A program made the translations under genes and the position numbers. The notes under the pieces were generated by a model. That model ran no database searches. It saw nothing but the letters and a program-made list of their open reading frames with translations, and was not told where the DNA came from. Below are positions 1-11,147 of a DNA stretch of 27,404 nucleotides, one piece after another. Source of the stretch: Oppiella nova (lineage: Eukaryota; Arthropoda; Arachnida; Sarcoptiformes; Oppiidae); assembly GCA_905397405.1 (NCBI GenBank), contig CAJPVJ010000355.1, positions 1-27,404 of the forward strand. Direction: 5' to 3'. Numbering within the stretch: the stretch's first letter is position 1; every line of letters starts with the position of its first letter.

Positions 1-274
1 ATAATAGTGTATATCATTTATATACGGCATAAATGGTGTACTGTTTTCACTAGAGCTTGAAAATAAAGGCTTGAGTCTGAAGAGGGACGGGAGGGATGTA
101 AGCATTTGGTTATAATAAACAACACACTGAGAGTGTATAGTTATATGTATTTAACATTTTGAACGCTTCCCCTAATTATCGGTAATTTCACTCACTTTTA
201 CTCTTATATTATGAAAATAAATCGCTTTTTATTATATTTTTTTTGAAAAAATTACTGTTTTTGTGCACTCTTTT

Positions 275-277
<3 letters not shown>

Positions 278-314
<37 letters not shown>
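278..314 (+). repeat. (CT)n microsatellite
   Basis: Uninterrupted CT tract inside repeat A copy 1. It abuts the 91-bp segment 314-404 that recurs inverted at 5851-5941. Confidence 0.99.
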
Positions 315-317
<3 letters not shown>

Positions 318-404
318 CTGTATTTAAAAAGACCCCAATTATGTTGTTATAACTTATCGGCCGCTTATTATCATTAAATGCAAAGCTATTTGTGAGCCAT
401 TGGT
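314..404 (+). repeat. 91-bp segment with one inverted and one direct copy elsewhere
   Basis: This segment is identical to the reverse complement of 5851-5941. It differs from 6362-6452 at two positions. It starts exactly at the end of the CT tract and ends at GAGCCATTGGT. Confidence 0.95.
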
Positions 405-911
405 TTGCATTTAATACACGAAAACTTATCTCTAATATAAGGTTATGTGAATTGTCTGCGAAATACAATTTTAGGCATTTTTTAATGGTTTCAAAAACAC
501 AAGAATACCTCAAAAATTCATATATTTTATTCTCGTATTAAATACAAAATTATACAGTATATCAATCCCTATTATGTAGGCATCCTATCGCATACCTGAC
601 TCACAAATCGCATATTTATTTGTCTTTTTAATACGAGGTTTTGTTTGACTTTATATCCAGACATCGGTTTCCAACAAACAATAGATGTGTTACTTCTGGG
701 AAATACTTGCGTCTAATCCCAGCCCTTAGAAAATATGCCTTTAATGATGTGTTTCCTATTGAATATAAACAGCCAATAGATATGCAATTATTATCAATCA
801 ATAACTGCTAAATGGTATATAAGTCTGAAAATAAAATAACATTCGTATAGAATAAGGAAAAAGCAATGAAAGTGTAATAAAATTCTCATTCTTTTCATAA
901 ATATGTGAACC

Positions 912-916
<5 letters not shown>

Positions 917-946
<30 letters not shown>
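917..946 (+). repeat. (GA)n microsatellite
   Basis: Uninterrupted AG tract, about 15 units, in AT-rich DNA. Confidence 0.99.
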
Positions 947-949
<3 letters not shown>

Positions 950-1735
950 TATTTATAGCGAGAGAATTATTATTCAAAATTACATTTTAGGGAATTCTTA
1001 TCAGATTTTTCTCAAACCTTTTAATCTACAAAATACACACCAATTTCGTACCCCTTTCCCTCCCATCAAGACTTTCTCCATAAACATTTCTCTCACATCC
1101 ATATCTCGTGTAAATATTTTGCCTAAAAATATAAAGTTTTAATTTTCGCTGTAAAGTCACTCTGTTTTGCACCACTTTTTGGCCGTAAAACACATTTCCA
1201 TTGAACGCAAACACCATTTATAAGTAGTTATGTCTTAAATGTCTCATTGAATTTGATGTATAAGTCTCTGACGGCTGAGAACTGCAACATATGTTTGGCC
1301 TGTCTTTCCCTCCCTGTGCCACCGAAATAATCAGACCATTGATTGCACTGTAGTTTTAATGGAAACTCCACTCCAGAGCTCAGACACCCATTATGTATGT
1401 GTTGTATGTATGAGAGAGATGTGGGGCTTAAAAGAGTAAACCGATTAATAGGATAGACCTCTCACTTAACAGTCGATGCCCTCGCTATCAGACAGTGATG
1501 AGAGAAAACACTACCGTTCCTCAGCCTACTGTTCCCCAGTATGACAGTACTACACATCTTGCCAGCGTCTGGTTGTGTGTGTGTTTGAAGCATACAAATG
1601 GTTTGTACCGACGAAACTACCGGTGCGACTCAAAAACCACTCCAAATGAGTCCGCAAATGGACTTTTATAGTCCATAGACTTATTCACAACACAACTCAT
1701 CCCTTAATTGTGTGAATCAATGGATAAATACTTTA

Positions 1736-1738
<3 letters not shown>

Positions 1739-1784
<46 letters not shown>

Positions 1785-1854
1785 GAGTGAGTGAGTGAGT
1801 GAGAGAGAGAGAGAGAGACGAGAGACTCAGTGAAAGACTCCCACAAACTCTCTC

Positions 1855-1886
<32 letters not shown>
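1739..1886. repeat. Compound GA tract facing a CT tract
   Basis: A perfect GA tract (1739-1781) runs into GTGAGAGTGAGTGAGT variants and a second GA run (to 1818). About 30 bp later a CT tract (about 1849-1886, one interruption CTCGCTC) follows. Because the purine run is followed by its complement on the same strand, the block can fold into a long GA:CT hairpin. Both strands are open here only as Arg-Glu or Ser-Leu translations, which I do not regard as genes. Confidence 0.98.
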
Positions 1887-3575
1887 GTGTCGGTGAAAGG
1901 GAGAGAGCACTAGAATCCAGGAGCACTTCTCAGACAATTTGTATAATAAACTCTATATTCCATTATATATGGTATCTATTGATCACTCAATTTGTTTGTA
2001 ATATATCTTTGCATTTGTAGTGATAAGTGGAGGGAACGGATGGTTTTTCGGTGCACTGATTGCATGTGTCACATGTCTCCTACCATTTCATTAAAAGGAC
2101 AGACACTTAACTTATATGACATTAAAAGCACTTGAAAAATGAATTTCCATTTAATCATAAAAAACCATAAAATGATAAAAAACATGAATTGATTTTTATT
2201 GACTTTTTATTTTCCCATTATATTAAATGGAAATAAAAATTATAAAAATTTATACAAAATATCATAAATAAATTAAGATTAGCATTAAAATATATAAAAG
2301 TTTAATTTTTCTACGAGTCATAAAAGTTTGTATAAATCATATTTCTGGCCACACAGTATGCGTGCAAATATTTATTTGTTTTTTATTTTTGTAAAATATA
2401 ATTTAGTAAAATATTATTTTGTAATGTTTTAGAAATTTTGTGTTTTATTTTAGCATAAAATGCTACTAAAATTAATTAATTAAAGCCTTTTGTTTGATTA
2501 ATCGTAACCAAAAGGTTTTGACCCAATTTTGAAGCTAAAAATTTTTAGTAATAAACGGATTAAACATTATTTTTATAAAAATATATAATTATTCTTATAG
2601 TGTAGCACAAATCTCACATGAATATATTGTAAACTAATTTTGTGTGTTAATGGTATCACAAAATAAAATGAGACAATATTTTTTCAAAAGCATTAAACAA
2701 ATATTCACAGCAAATGACAAATAGCTAGTGATTTATTTGCGACTAATTCACATAACCAGCACTTATTTAATACAATAATATTCATTGCATTGAATACTAA
2801 ATGTGTATTTGTTTTCATACATAATCTGTTTTCTTTGTGTTACTTGATTAATGAATTTCAATTATTTCCAGTGCTCCAGTAGTCATACACAGCACCGGTA
2901 TGTGCGGATGTGGGTGTTATATTAAGTGTTGAATATTTTATTATTATTGTAAGGACAAATTCTTGAATTTATTATAAAAATATTTTGTATATTTATTATT
3001 CATTTTTACCATTCCTAATGTATGACTTAATCTTATTGTCCATTTAAGTATTTCATACATACAGTTATGTTTAATGCGGGGAACGGTATGTTGTTATGAG
3101 GGACGTCATCGCAATGTATTAGTGTAAGGGTTCTTATGATGATTAATAATGACTACTAGTTTTATGACCCAATTTGCGGACAATAATGTATACATATATT
3201 CCGTACAGAATATTCTGCACTCTATTACAGGAAACGCTAATACATATTGTAATACAAACAGAATATTTCATTTTTATAACTCTATTTCTAAATATAGAAT
3301 ATTCTTTTCGGTATAAATATATGTGAATTTGACATAAACAGGGAACATTTGTGAAAAAATTTGTGTTTTTATTTGTAGTGTTTTTTTGTGAGAGACACCG
3401 CACAGTTTGGGCGTTAAATATAATTTATCATTCAATTCATATGTCTGTTAAACACATCTTAAGAATTAACACATTTTTGTGATTAAAAGCATAACTTTTT
3501 TTGCTAAATATTTTTTGCTTAAAATATATTTTTAGGTTTTAAGTGTATTTTTTACATTGAAATTCAGTTTCAAGA

Positions 3576-3617
3576 GCACTGGTATGTATGTGTCTTACGT
3601 AAAGGACATACCAGTGC
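3576..3617. repeat. Perfect 12-bp inverted repeat, 18-bp loop
   Basis: GCACTGGTATGT (3576-3587) is followed after 18 bp by its exact reverse complement ACATACCAGTGC (3606-3617). This arm is less AT-rich than its surroundings. Related CATACCAGTGC/GCACYGGTAT words occur elsewhere in the window (2891, 12902, 20893, 23832). It could be a hairpin or a pair of binding sites; its function is unknown. Confidence 0.9.
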
Positions 3618-5415
3618 CTCACAGATATAAATATGGCTATAAATGCAGACAAAGAGATGATAATATAGTGAACCAAATATTTCTGGACCCCCTCCTCCTC
3701 CCTATAAACACCAAAACACTATAATTTCAAATACCGAGCCATTGGAAAGTCATTGCTTCCCGGAGTCTATAATTTAATATTTTTATTTTCAATACTAATG
3801 GTGTGTATAAAAGGAGATTTTATTTAAAAAATGAAAATAATTTTCTAGACTTTATTCTTATCACCAAGAACACAGTTTATTTGTTTATACAGTACAGTTT
3901 ATACCACTTGTGTCATTAAAAAACAATTTTTGCGATTCTTATGTCATTTATAAAACAAACTTAAGTATAGGAACTTGTATAAAAATGAAATAAATTTACA
4001 CTATTACATTATTACCCTATTATTTGTATAGCTTATGATAGGTGCAAAAGTTAATCTCATTTAATACTAATAGTAATTTAATATAGTTTAATGCTGTACA
4101 TAGTTAATGATGTATAATATACATAGTATATTGAAAATAATAAGTAATATTAATTATATTTAATATACTATTAAAGCATAACTTTGCAATAGAGAGGGCG
4201 CATACTATTGTGTTAACCATATTCTGGTGGCACAGGTACTACAATTCGTGAGCACAATTTTTTTATACACTAGCAAACACTAAATTAATTACCTTTTATT
4301 CAATTTTTGCTTGTTATAAAATTTTATATAATGAATAAAATTTTATTTTCTTTTTCTTTTTCTCTCACATGACTTACACACAGAAAATATTTAAAAATTA
4401 ATAAATTCTTAAGACATTTGCAAACATTTTTCATCAAAATTAAAACCCATATAAATAATAATTTTATTTTTTATTTCGGAATTTTAAAATTCATATTGAA
4501 TTCAACAAATTTATTTCAATGAATACATTGAATACACTTTCAATTGAAAAATTCATTTCCGTATTAAGCACTTAGTCTTTGATAGCAACAAAAAATCACT
4601 TATTAATGGATAGGCACTCGTGTGGCAGTGGAGGGGAGGGGAGGGTACGAGGCATGCCGTTCACTGTCAGTCTTGCCATTCATTTACGGATATCTTTCCC
4701 GTATTTACTCTTTATAACAATAATGACGTGAATTCATGTGTTATTAACACATATTTCTTATTATACTCCACACAATGGTTTAGTAAAACATTATTATATT
4801 AATAGATATTCTTTTGATAATTCAATTCAACAGTCAATATAAGTACCGAAACTATCGTACAATTAATTTATGGTAAGATTAATGAGAAATTTTTAGCTTT
4901 AAATTCCTACAGTCTATGCCTATTATAGCTGTCATTGTATCGGAAAAACTCAAAAAATATCATTCAATAGTAAATAAGACTTTAAAAAGTATTTAAGATT
5001 TATGGACTGGTAGTTTGGGTACCTGTGTTATTTATGTAATATGTATTTGTCTGTATGATATCGGTGTGAATACATCTGCCATTCCTAGTGTTCACTCAAA
5101 TTCATAGCGAAAATCAATTACAATTTCATACGAGAATTGTCTGCAAAAACAATCGGTAATGAAATTCACTGTAAAAGAGCGATAGAAATGGAAATTTAAT
5201 GTATTATATATTTTTTATATTAATAGCTTTTTAGCCGAAAGCGTAGCTAAACTATTATATACACAACACAAACACACAAAAAAGGCATTCATTTCTGTGG
5301 AAATCACTCGCAATTAAATATACACTCAATATCTATATCTCGTAAACATTTTAAATGTGCGAAAAGTGATCACGACTTTGAGTTGTGTTTTATTTTTTAT
5401 ACGCTATGGATATGT

Positions 5416-5500
5416 GTATGTCTCACAGCCAGTGCCCATCCGTACGACTTAAATACGCTAAATACTAGGAATACCTCATACACCCTACCCTACCCTACGA
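5416..5500 (+). repeat. 85-bp inverted repeat, left arm
   Basis: It pairs with 5768-5852 with a single mismatch at the penultimate base (84/85). It contains CTCACAGCCAGTGCCC and ends in a short CCCTA run. The spacer 5501-5767 (267 bp) is AT-rich and unremarkable. Both arms translate to the same 20-odd-residue peptide on opposite strands, which simply reflects the inversion. Confidence 0.97.
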
Positions 5501-5767
5501 TAATATACACACGATTTTTTGCTCGGCGAAAGGCATTGATTTATATAAACAGTCATTTAATTTACATTTGAAGTGCAAGTTTAGCGCAAAATAATTGTTT
5601 TGCAGAAAATATGAGATAAACTTTGCGTTCAAAAGACTTTTCACACAAATGAATGATTGAATTCTGATATTATAGACAAAAAACACTAATATTCTGTGTA
5701 TAAGAGAGAGAATATAAATGAATGATTTTTTCAGGTGCTCTCCCTTTATACCACTTCGGGGTATATA

Positions 5768-5852
5768 TCGAAGGGTAGGGTAGGGTGTATGAGGTATTCC
5801 TAGTATTTAGCGTATTTAAGTCGTACGGATGGGCACTGGCTGTGAGACATAC
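5768..5852 (-). repeat. 85-bp inverted repeat, right arm
   Basis: This is the reverse complement of 5416-5500. It overlaps the next inverted patch (5851-5941) by 2 bp at the shared word around ACCAATGG/GACATACC, so two inverted segments with different sources meet here almost without a gap. Confidence 0.97.
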
Positions 5853-5941
5853 CAATGGCTCACAAATAGCTTTGCATTTAATGATAATAAGCGGCCGATA
5901 AGTTATAACAACATAATTGGGGTCTTTTTAAATACAGTCCG
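5851..5941 (-). repeat. Inverted copy of the 91-bp repeat-A segment
   Basis: This is the exact reverse complement of 314-404. It differs at two positions from the nearer copy at 6362-6452. It lies directly between the 85-bp arm on its left and the GA tract 5941-5977 on its right. In the source copies the same segment adjoins a CT tract, so the tract was carried along with the inverted patch or primed it. Confidence 0.97.
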
Positions 5942-5977
5942 AGAGAGAGAGAGAGGGAGAGAGAGAGAGAGAGAGAG
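5941..5977 (+). repeat. (GA)n microsatellite at a rearrangement junction
   Basis: GA tract with one GGG interruption. It closes the inverted patch 5768-5941. Non-repeated sequence follows for about 65 bp before repeat A copy 2 starts. Confidence 0.98.
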
Positions 5978-5986
5978 CACCAGACG

Positions 5987-6001
5987 GTCGGTCGCACCGA
6001 C
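5987..6001. repeat. Small perfect GC-rich hairpin
   Basis: GTCGGT-CGC-ACCGAC forms a 6-bp stem with a 3-nt loop ten bases after the GA tract. A similar word, TCGGT-ATCGC-ACCGA, is at 10442-10456. This is notable only because the surroundings are AT-rich. Confidence 0.8.
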
Positions 6002-6316
6002 ACTGCACAAGAAAAGTGGGCACTAGTGATGATAAATACGATAATAATAGTGTATATCATTTATATACGGCATAAATGGTGTACTGTTTTCACTAGAGCT
6101 TGAAAATAAAGGCTTGAGTCTGAAGAGGGACGGGAGGGATGTAAGCATTTGGTTATAATAAACAACACACAGAGAGTGTATAGTTATATGTATTTAACAT
6201 TTTGAACGCTTCCCCTAATTATCGGTAATTTCACTCACTTTTACTCTTATATTATGAAAATAAATCGCTTTTTATTATATTTTTTTGAAAAAATTACTGT
6301 TTTTGTGCACTCTTTT

Positions 6317-6319
<3 letters not shown>

Positions 6320-6359
<40 letters not shown>
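6320..6359 (+). repeat. (CT)n microsatellite
   Basis: CT tract inside repeat A copy 2, orthologous to 278-314 but a few bases longer. Confidence 0.99.
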
Positions 6360-6361
<2 letters not shown>

Positions 6362-6362
<1 letters not shown>

Positions 6363-6452
6363 GGACTGCATTTAAAAAGACCCCAATTATGTTGTTATAA
6401 CTTATCGGTCGCTTATTATCATTAAATGCAAAGCTATTTGTGAGCCATTGGT
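6362..6452 (+). repeat. 91-bp segment, copy in repeat A copy 2
   Basis: Direct copy of 314-404 with substitutions at 6369 and 6409. It is the inverted partner of 5851-5941, with 420 bp between the arms. Confidence 0.95.
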
Positions 6453-7314
6453 TTGCAATACACGAAAACTTGTCTCTAATATAAGGTTATGTGAATTGTC
6501 TGCAAAATACAATTTTAGGCATTTTTTAATGGTTTCGAAAAACACAAGAATACCTCAAAAATTCATATATTTAATGCTCATATTAAATACAAAATTATAT
6601 ATCAATCCCGATTATGTAGGCATCCCATAACCTATCGCATACCTGACCCACAAATCGCATATTTATTTGTCTTTTTAATATGAGGTTTGGTTTGACTTTA
6701 TATCCAGACATTGGTTTCCAACAGACAATAGATGTGTTACTTCTGGGAAATACTTGCGTCTAATCCCAGCCCTTAGAAAATATGCCTTTAATGATGTGTT
6801 TCCTATTGAATATAAACAGCCAATAGATATGCAATTATTATCAATCAATAACTGCTAAATGGTATATAAGTCTGAAAATAAGTCTTTAAAAATCATTGAA
6901 AACCATTCATTTAATATATCAAACAAAAATATATAATACAATAATCGTTTCCATTGAAAAATAGTTCACTAATAGTAGCTAGGCATGTATTTTATAAATC
7001 GTTACCCCAATGGTACACTATACTATACGCTCAATATAATTCAAAAATAATTATCACTGATATTCACCATAACTTTTAACGAGTGGTTATGGTATCCGTA
7101 AAAATACATAAAAATTTCATGATTTCATACCAAAAAAATCGTTGATTTATTTGAAATTGAAAAATAAACATAAAATTATTTCTCAATAAAAATACTTTTG
7201 ATATATATGTTTAAAATTATATAATTTATATGTGTTTTAATTTCCAAGAATTTCCGACTATTTTTTCAGATGTCTGTCCCCTTTCTATTCATGAGAATCA
7301 AGTCATATTAAAAT

Positions 7315-7316
<2 letters not shown>

Positions 7317-7349
<33 letters not shown>
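7317..7349 (+). repeat. (CT)n microsatellite
   Basis: Uninterrupted CT tract of 33 nt in AT-rich DNA. Confidence 0.99.
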
Positions 7350-7351
<2 letters not shown>

Positions 7352-7931
7352 GTCTGTATATTCACAACTAAATTATATAATAAATACTCGATTAATAAAT
7401 CATTTTATAATTATATGGCGTTTTAAACGCAAATTATATCGAAAAATATATGTATATAAAACCATTGAAACGACAGTCCATTAGACAGGACTTGGAGTAC
7501 ATATAAGTGGTGCCAAACCATAACCAAAATATATAATACTGCAATAATTTATTTCAAAAACTTATATAATTGTCTTTTAAATTAATAGCTTTCAACGGAA
7601 AAACAAGAAAAATTATTATTTCATAAGAAATTTATATATATTTGAAAACAACTAAAATTATTAATAAATAGTCGACTGAATAGACTCGATATCCTATTAG
7701 AGGCCAAAAGCACTGAATTATTGTTTGAAATTCACATTTTTATTATTAAAATATTTGTGTTTTTATTGAATCATTACTTTTTTGATAAATAATCAGTTTT
7801 TATAGTCTGAGTGTTTGCCGTAAAGTGTTTGAGAATGAGCAGGGAATTTATTTTTAAAGTCGTTTGCAAATATTAATATAAATTCAAGACATTTGTGTTG
7901 AGATAGCATTTCAATCAACACAACAATAAGT

Positions 7932-7932
<1 letters not shown>

Positions 7933-7965
<33 letters not shown>
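7933..7965 (+). repeat. (GA)n microsatellite
   Basis: Uninterrupted AG tract of 33 nt. Confidence 0.99.
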
Positions 7966-7969
<4 letters not shown>

Positions 7970-8402
7970 ATTGAATTGAAGCCATGAATTGAATGCATAA
8001 GACATATACATAACAAGACATGTCATATATTAGCAGACATTCTTAGGCCATGTATTCTCTGTTCTCTCTTTTATACCATTGATAACTAATACGAGAGCAC
8101 AGGAGGACAGGGAGAGGGATATGAAACTCCAGCCATTGAAATGGAGATGCATTTTATTATACCGTAAAACATATTACATAAGCAAATGACATGTGAGCTA
8201 AGGGTCACCACATTACACATGTATGTCATATAATGTACAACTTAACAAGGTTTTTCTATAATCTAGTATAGATTATTCTTTATAACGAGGGTGAAATATT
8301 TATACTTAAATGTTCAGTATACCCAATTTAGTATTTTATTAGTTATATAAGACATCATTACCGATAGTCTACTGTATTGTATATGACTTTTATGATTGTC
8401 TA

Positions 8403-8901
8403 CATAGATAGTAATATTGAATAATTTTCGCATTTATTAAGCATATTATGCGATAAAAGGTTTACTAGATTTTAGTTTTACTTTTATATTACTTAATATT
8501 TATGTGTTTGCATGACTTAACTGTATATACATTTAAGCCAGTTTCCAGTCATTAGCTACCGGTGCTATTCTCATATGCCAGTTGTCATAAGTAATTATAT
8601 TTACGGCTATTATATACGTATTTGTTTGCAATAATACTTTATATTATTGTTGTTTTCATAGTATCAAGCATTAAGTAAAATAGTTTTGTGTATTGTATTG
8701 TGTTTGATATAAAGATTTTCATTTCACCGCATATTTTGGTTCACAAAAACATTACTATATTTTGTGTCAAATAGTAATGTTATGTCAAATGTGGCGTTAG
8801 TTTTACATAAATATTATTCTTATAACACCAGTGAATATACAATCAAATTCTGTACTATTATTATACATTGAAAGATATATTATATTGTATATACCATTAA
8901 T

Positions 8902-8912
<11 letters not shown>
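8403..8912 (+). repeat. Dispersed direct repeat B, copy 1
   Basis: It aligns with 10639-11150 over its whole length with only a handful of differences (for example near 8534, 8602, 8660-8670 and a 3-bp indel near 8755). By eye identity is about 98%. The left boundary is at CATAGATAG. The right boundary lies in the GA tract, after which the flanks are unrelated. No open frame, terminal inverted repeat or poly(A) tail is seen, so the class is unknown. Confidence 0.97.

Positions 8913-8940
<28 letters not shown>
8903..8940 (+). repeat. (GA)n microsatellite at the right edge of repeat B copy 1
   Basis: Uninterrupted 38-nt tract. Homology between the two B copies runs into the start of this tract and stops there. 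Confidence 0.99.
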
Positions 8941-8943
<3 letters not shown>

Positions 8944-9321
8944 GAGACAGTGGGGAACGGTATGTGAAAATACTATTATATAAGTTGTGTGTGAAATGGA
9001 TATCCATTTATACATTAATACTTGTGTTGTGTCTCGCGTTTGACAGCCATTTGTGTCATTGAATAGTAAAAGTCGAGAGTAAGAGAAAAATTAGCGAAAA
9101 TACACAACAAAACACTGCGAGAAATAACTGGAAATATGAATCGCGAGACGACTTTCCCATCACTCCATGAATGAGTGGAATGGTATGTCAGAAATGGATG
9201 AATGGGAGACCCATTTGATCGGTTTATGTCATGTCTCGTCAATGGATATCCACGTCTTTTTTGAACATAATTTTCTATTTTCTAATATAATTGACATTTT
9301 TGTACATTAATACCACTTACA

Positions 9322-9341
9322 TCTCTCTCTCTCTCTCTCTC
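9322..9341 (+). repeat. Short (CT)n microsatellite
   Basis: Ten TC units, followed by a C-rich patch with CCCTGTCCCC at 9351-9360. Confidence 0.97.
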
Positions 9342-10265
9342 CCACTACATCCCTGTCCCCTCTCAAGTATGGCTTAAATGATAAGTCATTCCGAAGATTA
9401 TTAGTAAAGCAAATATTTTGATGTTTTCATTATTAAGTTATCACAAATTCATATAACAATAATTGCTGTATAAACTCAACATGTGTTCAAATAGTACATT
9501 TTAAATTTGTTCCTGGTGACATAAAATAGCTCAATGCACTCACTCTTAAGGGGAACGGGATTTTCGCTCAGGTATTAGCTATATCTCTATACAATTGTAT
9601 ACTATTTTGATTGTAAATAATATGAAATAAATCGCTTGCGATATAACTTCTTGGAGAATGTGTTCCATACATTGATATAACATAAGAAATATTTTTCAAT
9701 TTTTCGCCGAAAAAAATCTGTTTTTTCTCCGATATATTTGTTTATTCAGTTAAGAGAACTCTAGGCGTGATAGATAGTGATAGAGAGGACAGGGATGCAA
9801 AAAGTGAGCCGACAGATATGTAGTATAAGAGTGTATTTGCTTTTGAGCTTTACTTATAGTGTCCGCACAAATAGATATATACATCCAGTGAGAGACAGAT
9901 AGACATACAGACAGACACCAGGGAAAGTGTTTTTTGCTAACTGTATTTACAGTGAACCACTCGCTATAGTATACAACAAAGCCGTAATAAACAAAATTAT
10001 ATTTTATCATGATAAAAACCTACTCGCTAAGCTAATTACTAAATTAGATATTTAAAATATGTTATAAAATATAATTTAAGATAGTTTAATATTAACATGT
10101 TTGCAAAGTTTTAGGTGTACAGTATTATGTACAGGGTTATAATTGTTTGCCAGCACTCGTAGGGAAAGGTATTGACCGATAAAAACCGAGACAAATATTA
10201 TCGGCGCACATATTGTACGAGTGTTTGTGTGTTGTATTTGTGAGCCCTTGTGAGCGCCGATAGCT

Positions 10266-10631
10266 ATGGAAAGCCAGACTTTTGGTGAACAGCAAACCTC
10301 CAGTTTGATAGACAAACCATTAAACAGATGCATACATTTCCACCAATTTTTTCTTTTGCTGTCTATTATTTCAATATATTATATGAAGTATGAATGGGAG
10401 AGTGGATTGAGTGGACAGACATGTGAAACCAAGTGTGACACTCGGTATCGCACCGATAATTGTGTGTACATTTCGGTAAACCACATACATTTTGCAGTTT
10501 TAATTAACTTGATTAATTATTTTGCAATTTTTAATTATTTTCAAACATACAATTATCTTATAATAATACCCTTAGGAAAATTAATTTTATTATTAAAGTA
10601 TACCTTGGTACTTTATTCTATTTGCTTATAA
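10266..10631 (+). CDS. Uncertain 121-codon open frame, no recognised family
   Basis: This ATG-started frame is free of microsatellite and is the longest such ATG frame in the window. The first 23 residues are polar (MESQTFGEQQTSSLIDKPLN...). Then comes a hydrophobic stretch around residues 28-40, a Cys-containing middle (SGQTCETKCDTRY), and a C-terminal half rich in Ile, Leu, Tyr and Asn, as expected of AT-rich chance translation. The frame runs to a stop just before the start of repeat B copy 2. I recognise no domain. A frame this long is somewhat unexpected at this base composition. With no paralog, splice evidence or codon signal, it is more likely non-coding, or at most a short first exon. 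Confidence 0.15.
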   Translation: MESQTFGEQQTSSLIDKPLNRCIHFHQFFLLLSIISIYYMKYEWESGLSGQTCETKCDTRYRTDNCVYISVNHIHFAVLINLINYFAIFNYFQTYNYLIIIPLGKLILLLKYTLVLYSICL

Positions 10632-10638
10632 GATTTAC

Positions 10639-11147
10639 CATAGATAGTAATATTGAATAATTTTCGCATTTATTAAGCATATTATGCGATAAAAGGTTTA
10701 CTAGATTTTAGTTTTACTTTTATATTACTTAATATTTATGTGTTTGCATGACTTAACTGTATATATATTTAAGCCAGTTTCCAGTCATTAGCTACCGGTG
10801 CTATTCTCATATGCCAGTTGTCATAAGTAATTATATTTACGGCCATTATATACGTATTTGTTTGCAATAATACTTTATATTATTGTTGTTTTCATAGGAT
10901 CTAGCATTAAGTAAAATAGTTTTGTGTATTGTATTGTGTTTGATATAAAGATTTTCATTTCACCGCATATTTTGGTTCACAAAAACATTATTACTTTATT
11001 TTGTGTCAAATAGTAATGTTATGTCAAATGTGGCGTTAGTTTTACATAAATATTATTCTTATAACACCAGTGAATATACAATCAAATTCTGTATTATTAT
11101 TATACATTGAAAGATATATTATATTGTATATACCATTAATTAGAGAG

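Larger units (their letters stand above)
1..834 (+). repeat. Dispersed direct repeat A, copy 1 (left end off the window)
   Basis: This segment aligns base for base with 6044-6881, with an offset of 6043 at the start. Differences are scattered substitutions, a 4-bp indel near 410 (TTTA present here, absent in copy 2), small indels near 560-590 and a different microsatellite length (37 nt against 40 nt). By eye the copies are well above 90% identical. The match begins at base 1, so the true left boundary may lie outside the window. The right end is at the shared GTCTGAAAATAA, after which the flanks are unrelated. I see no long open frame, terminal inverted repeat or poly(A) tail that would assign it to a transposon class. 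It could be a non-autonomous mobile element or a segmental duplication. Confidence 0.95.
835..5415. other. AT-rich region without a recognisable gene
   Basis: All frames are broken by frequent stops. The region holds GA/CT tracts at 917-946 and 1739-1886, an inverted repeat at 3576-3617, and G-rich patches at 1050-1066, 1308-1320, 2031-2040, 3078-3090, 3690-3702 and 4631-4650. The short frames here are 60-86 codons, AT-driven or microsatellite-driven, and resemble no protein I know. It is consistent with intergenic or intronic DNA. Confidence 0.7.
6044..6881 (+). repeat. Dispersed direct repeat A, copy 2
   Basis: This is the second copy of the repeat at 1-834. Its right boundary is sharp: both copies share GTCTGAAAATAA and then diverge. 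It carries its own (CT)n tract at 6320-6359 and the 91-bp segment 6362-6452, which also occurs inverted at 5851-5941. Relative to copy 1 and that inverted copy, it has two private substitutions, C at 6369 and T at 6409. No coding potential is visible. Confidence 0.95.
6882..8402. other. AT-rich region without a recognisable gene
   Basis: No open frame here looks like protein. The region contains a CT tract at 7317-7349, a GA tract at 7933-7965 and a G-rich patch at 8101-8120 (GGACAGGGAGAGGG). I see no splice-flanked exon candidate. Confidence 0.7.
8941..10638. other. Region between repeat B copies, no recognisable gene
   Basis: It contains G-rich patches at 8952-8964, 9342-9360, 9550-9562 and 9786-9795, and a CT tract at 9322-9341. 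It also has a 121-codon open frame at 10266-10631, listed separately. Open frames on the minus strand at 9015-9242 and 9750-10010 (75 and 86 codons) show no recognisable domain and are left out. Confidence 0.65.

Noticed and set aside
1717-2020. Open frames rich in Arg-Glu or Ser-Leu here and at other GA/CT tracts (for example 232-513, 8803-9015, 15764-16157, 21375-21602, 23626-23880, 26344-26613)
   Set aside because: They are translations of the dinucleotide tract plus short AT-rich flanks. Both strands and several frames are open at once, and nothing outside the tract looks like protein.
4124-4170. AT-only inverted repeat TAGTATATT...AATATACTA, with a similar one near 19902-19948
   Set aside because: Short AT-rich palindromes are expected by chance at this composition.
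5481-5788. CCCTA/TAGGG runs resembling a telomeric repeat
   Set aside because: There are only about three units, in both inverted arms. The arthropod telomere unit is usually TTAGG and would occur as a long array.
5383-5855. The same peptide (containing SAHPYDLNTLNTRNTSYTLP) on opposite strands, which might suggest a conserved small protein
   Set aside because: It is explained by the 85-bp inverted repeat. Identity is at the DNA level, including the end positions, with no frame-preserving pattern of change.
1-6881. Calling repeats A and B transposons
   Set aside because: No terminal inverted repeats, target-site duplications, poly(A) tails or encoded enzymes are visible. Duplication by recombination or repair explains them equally well.
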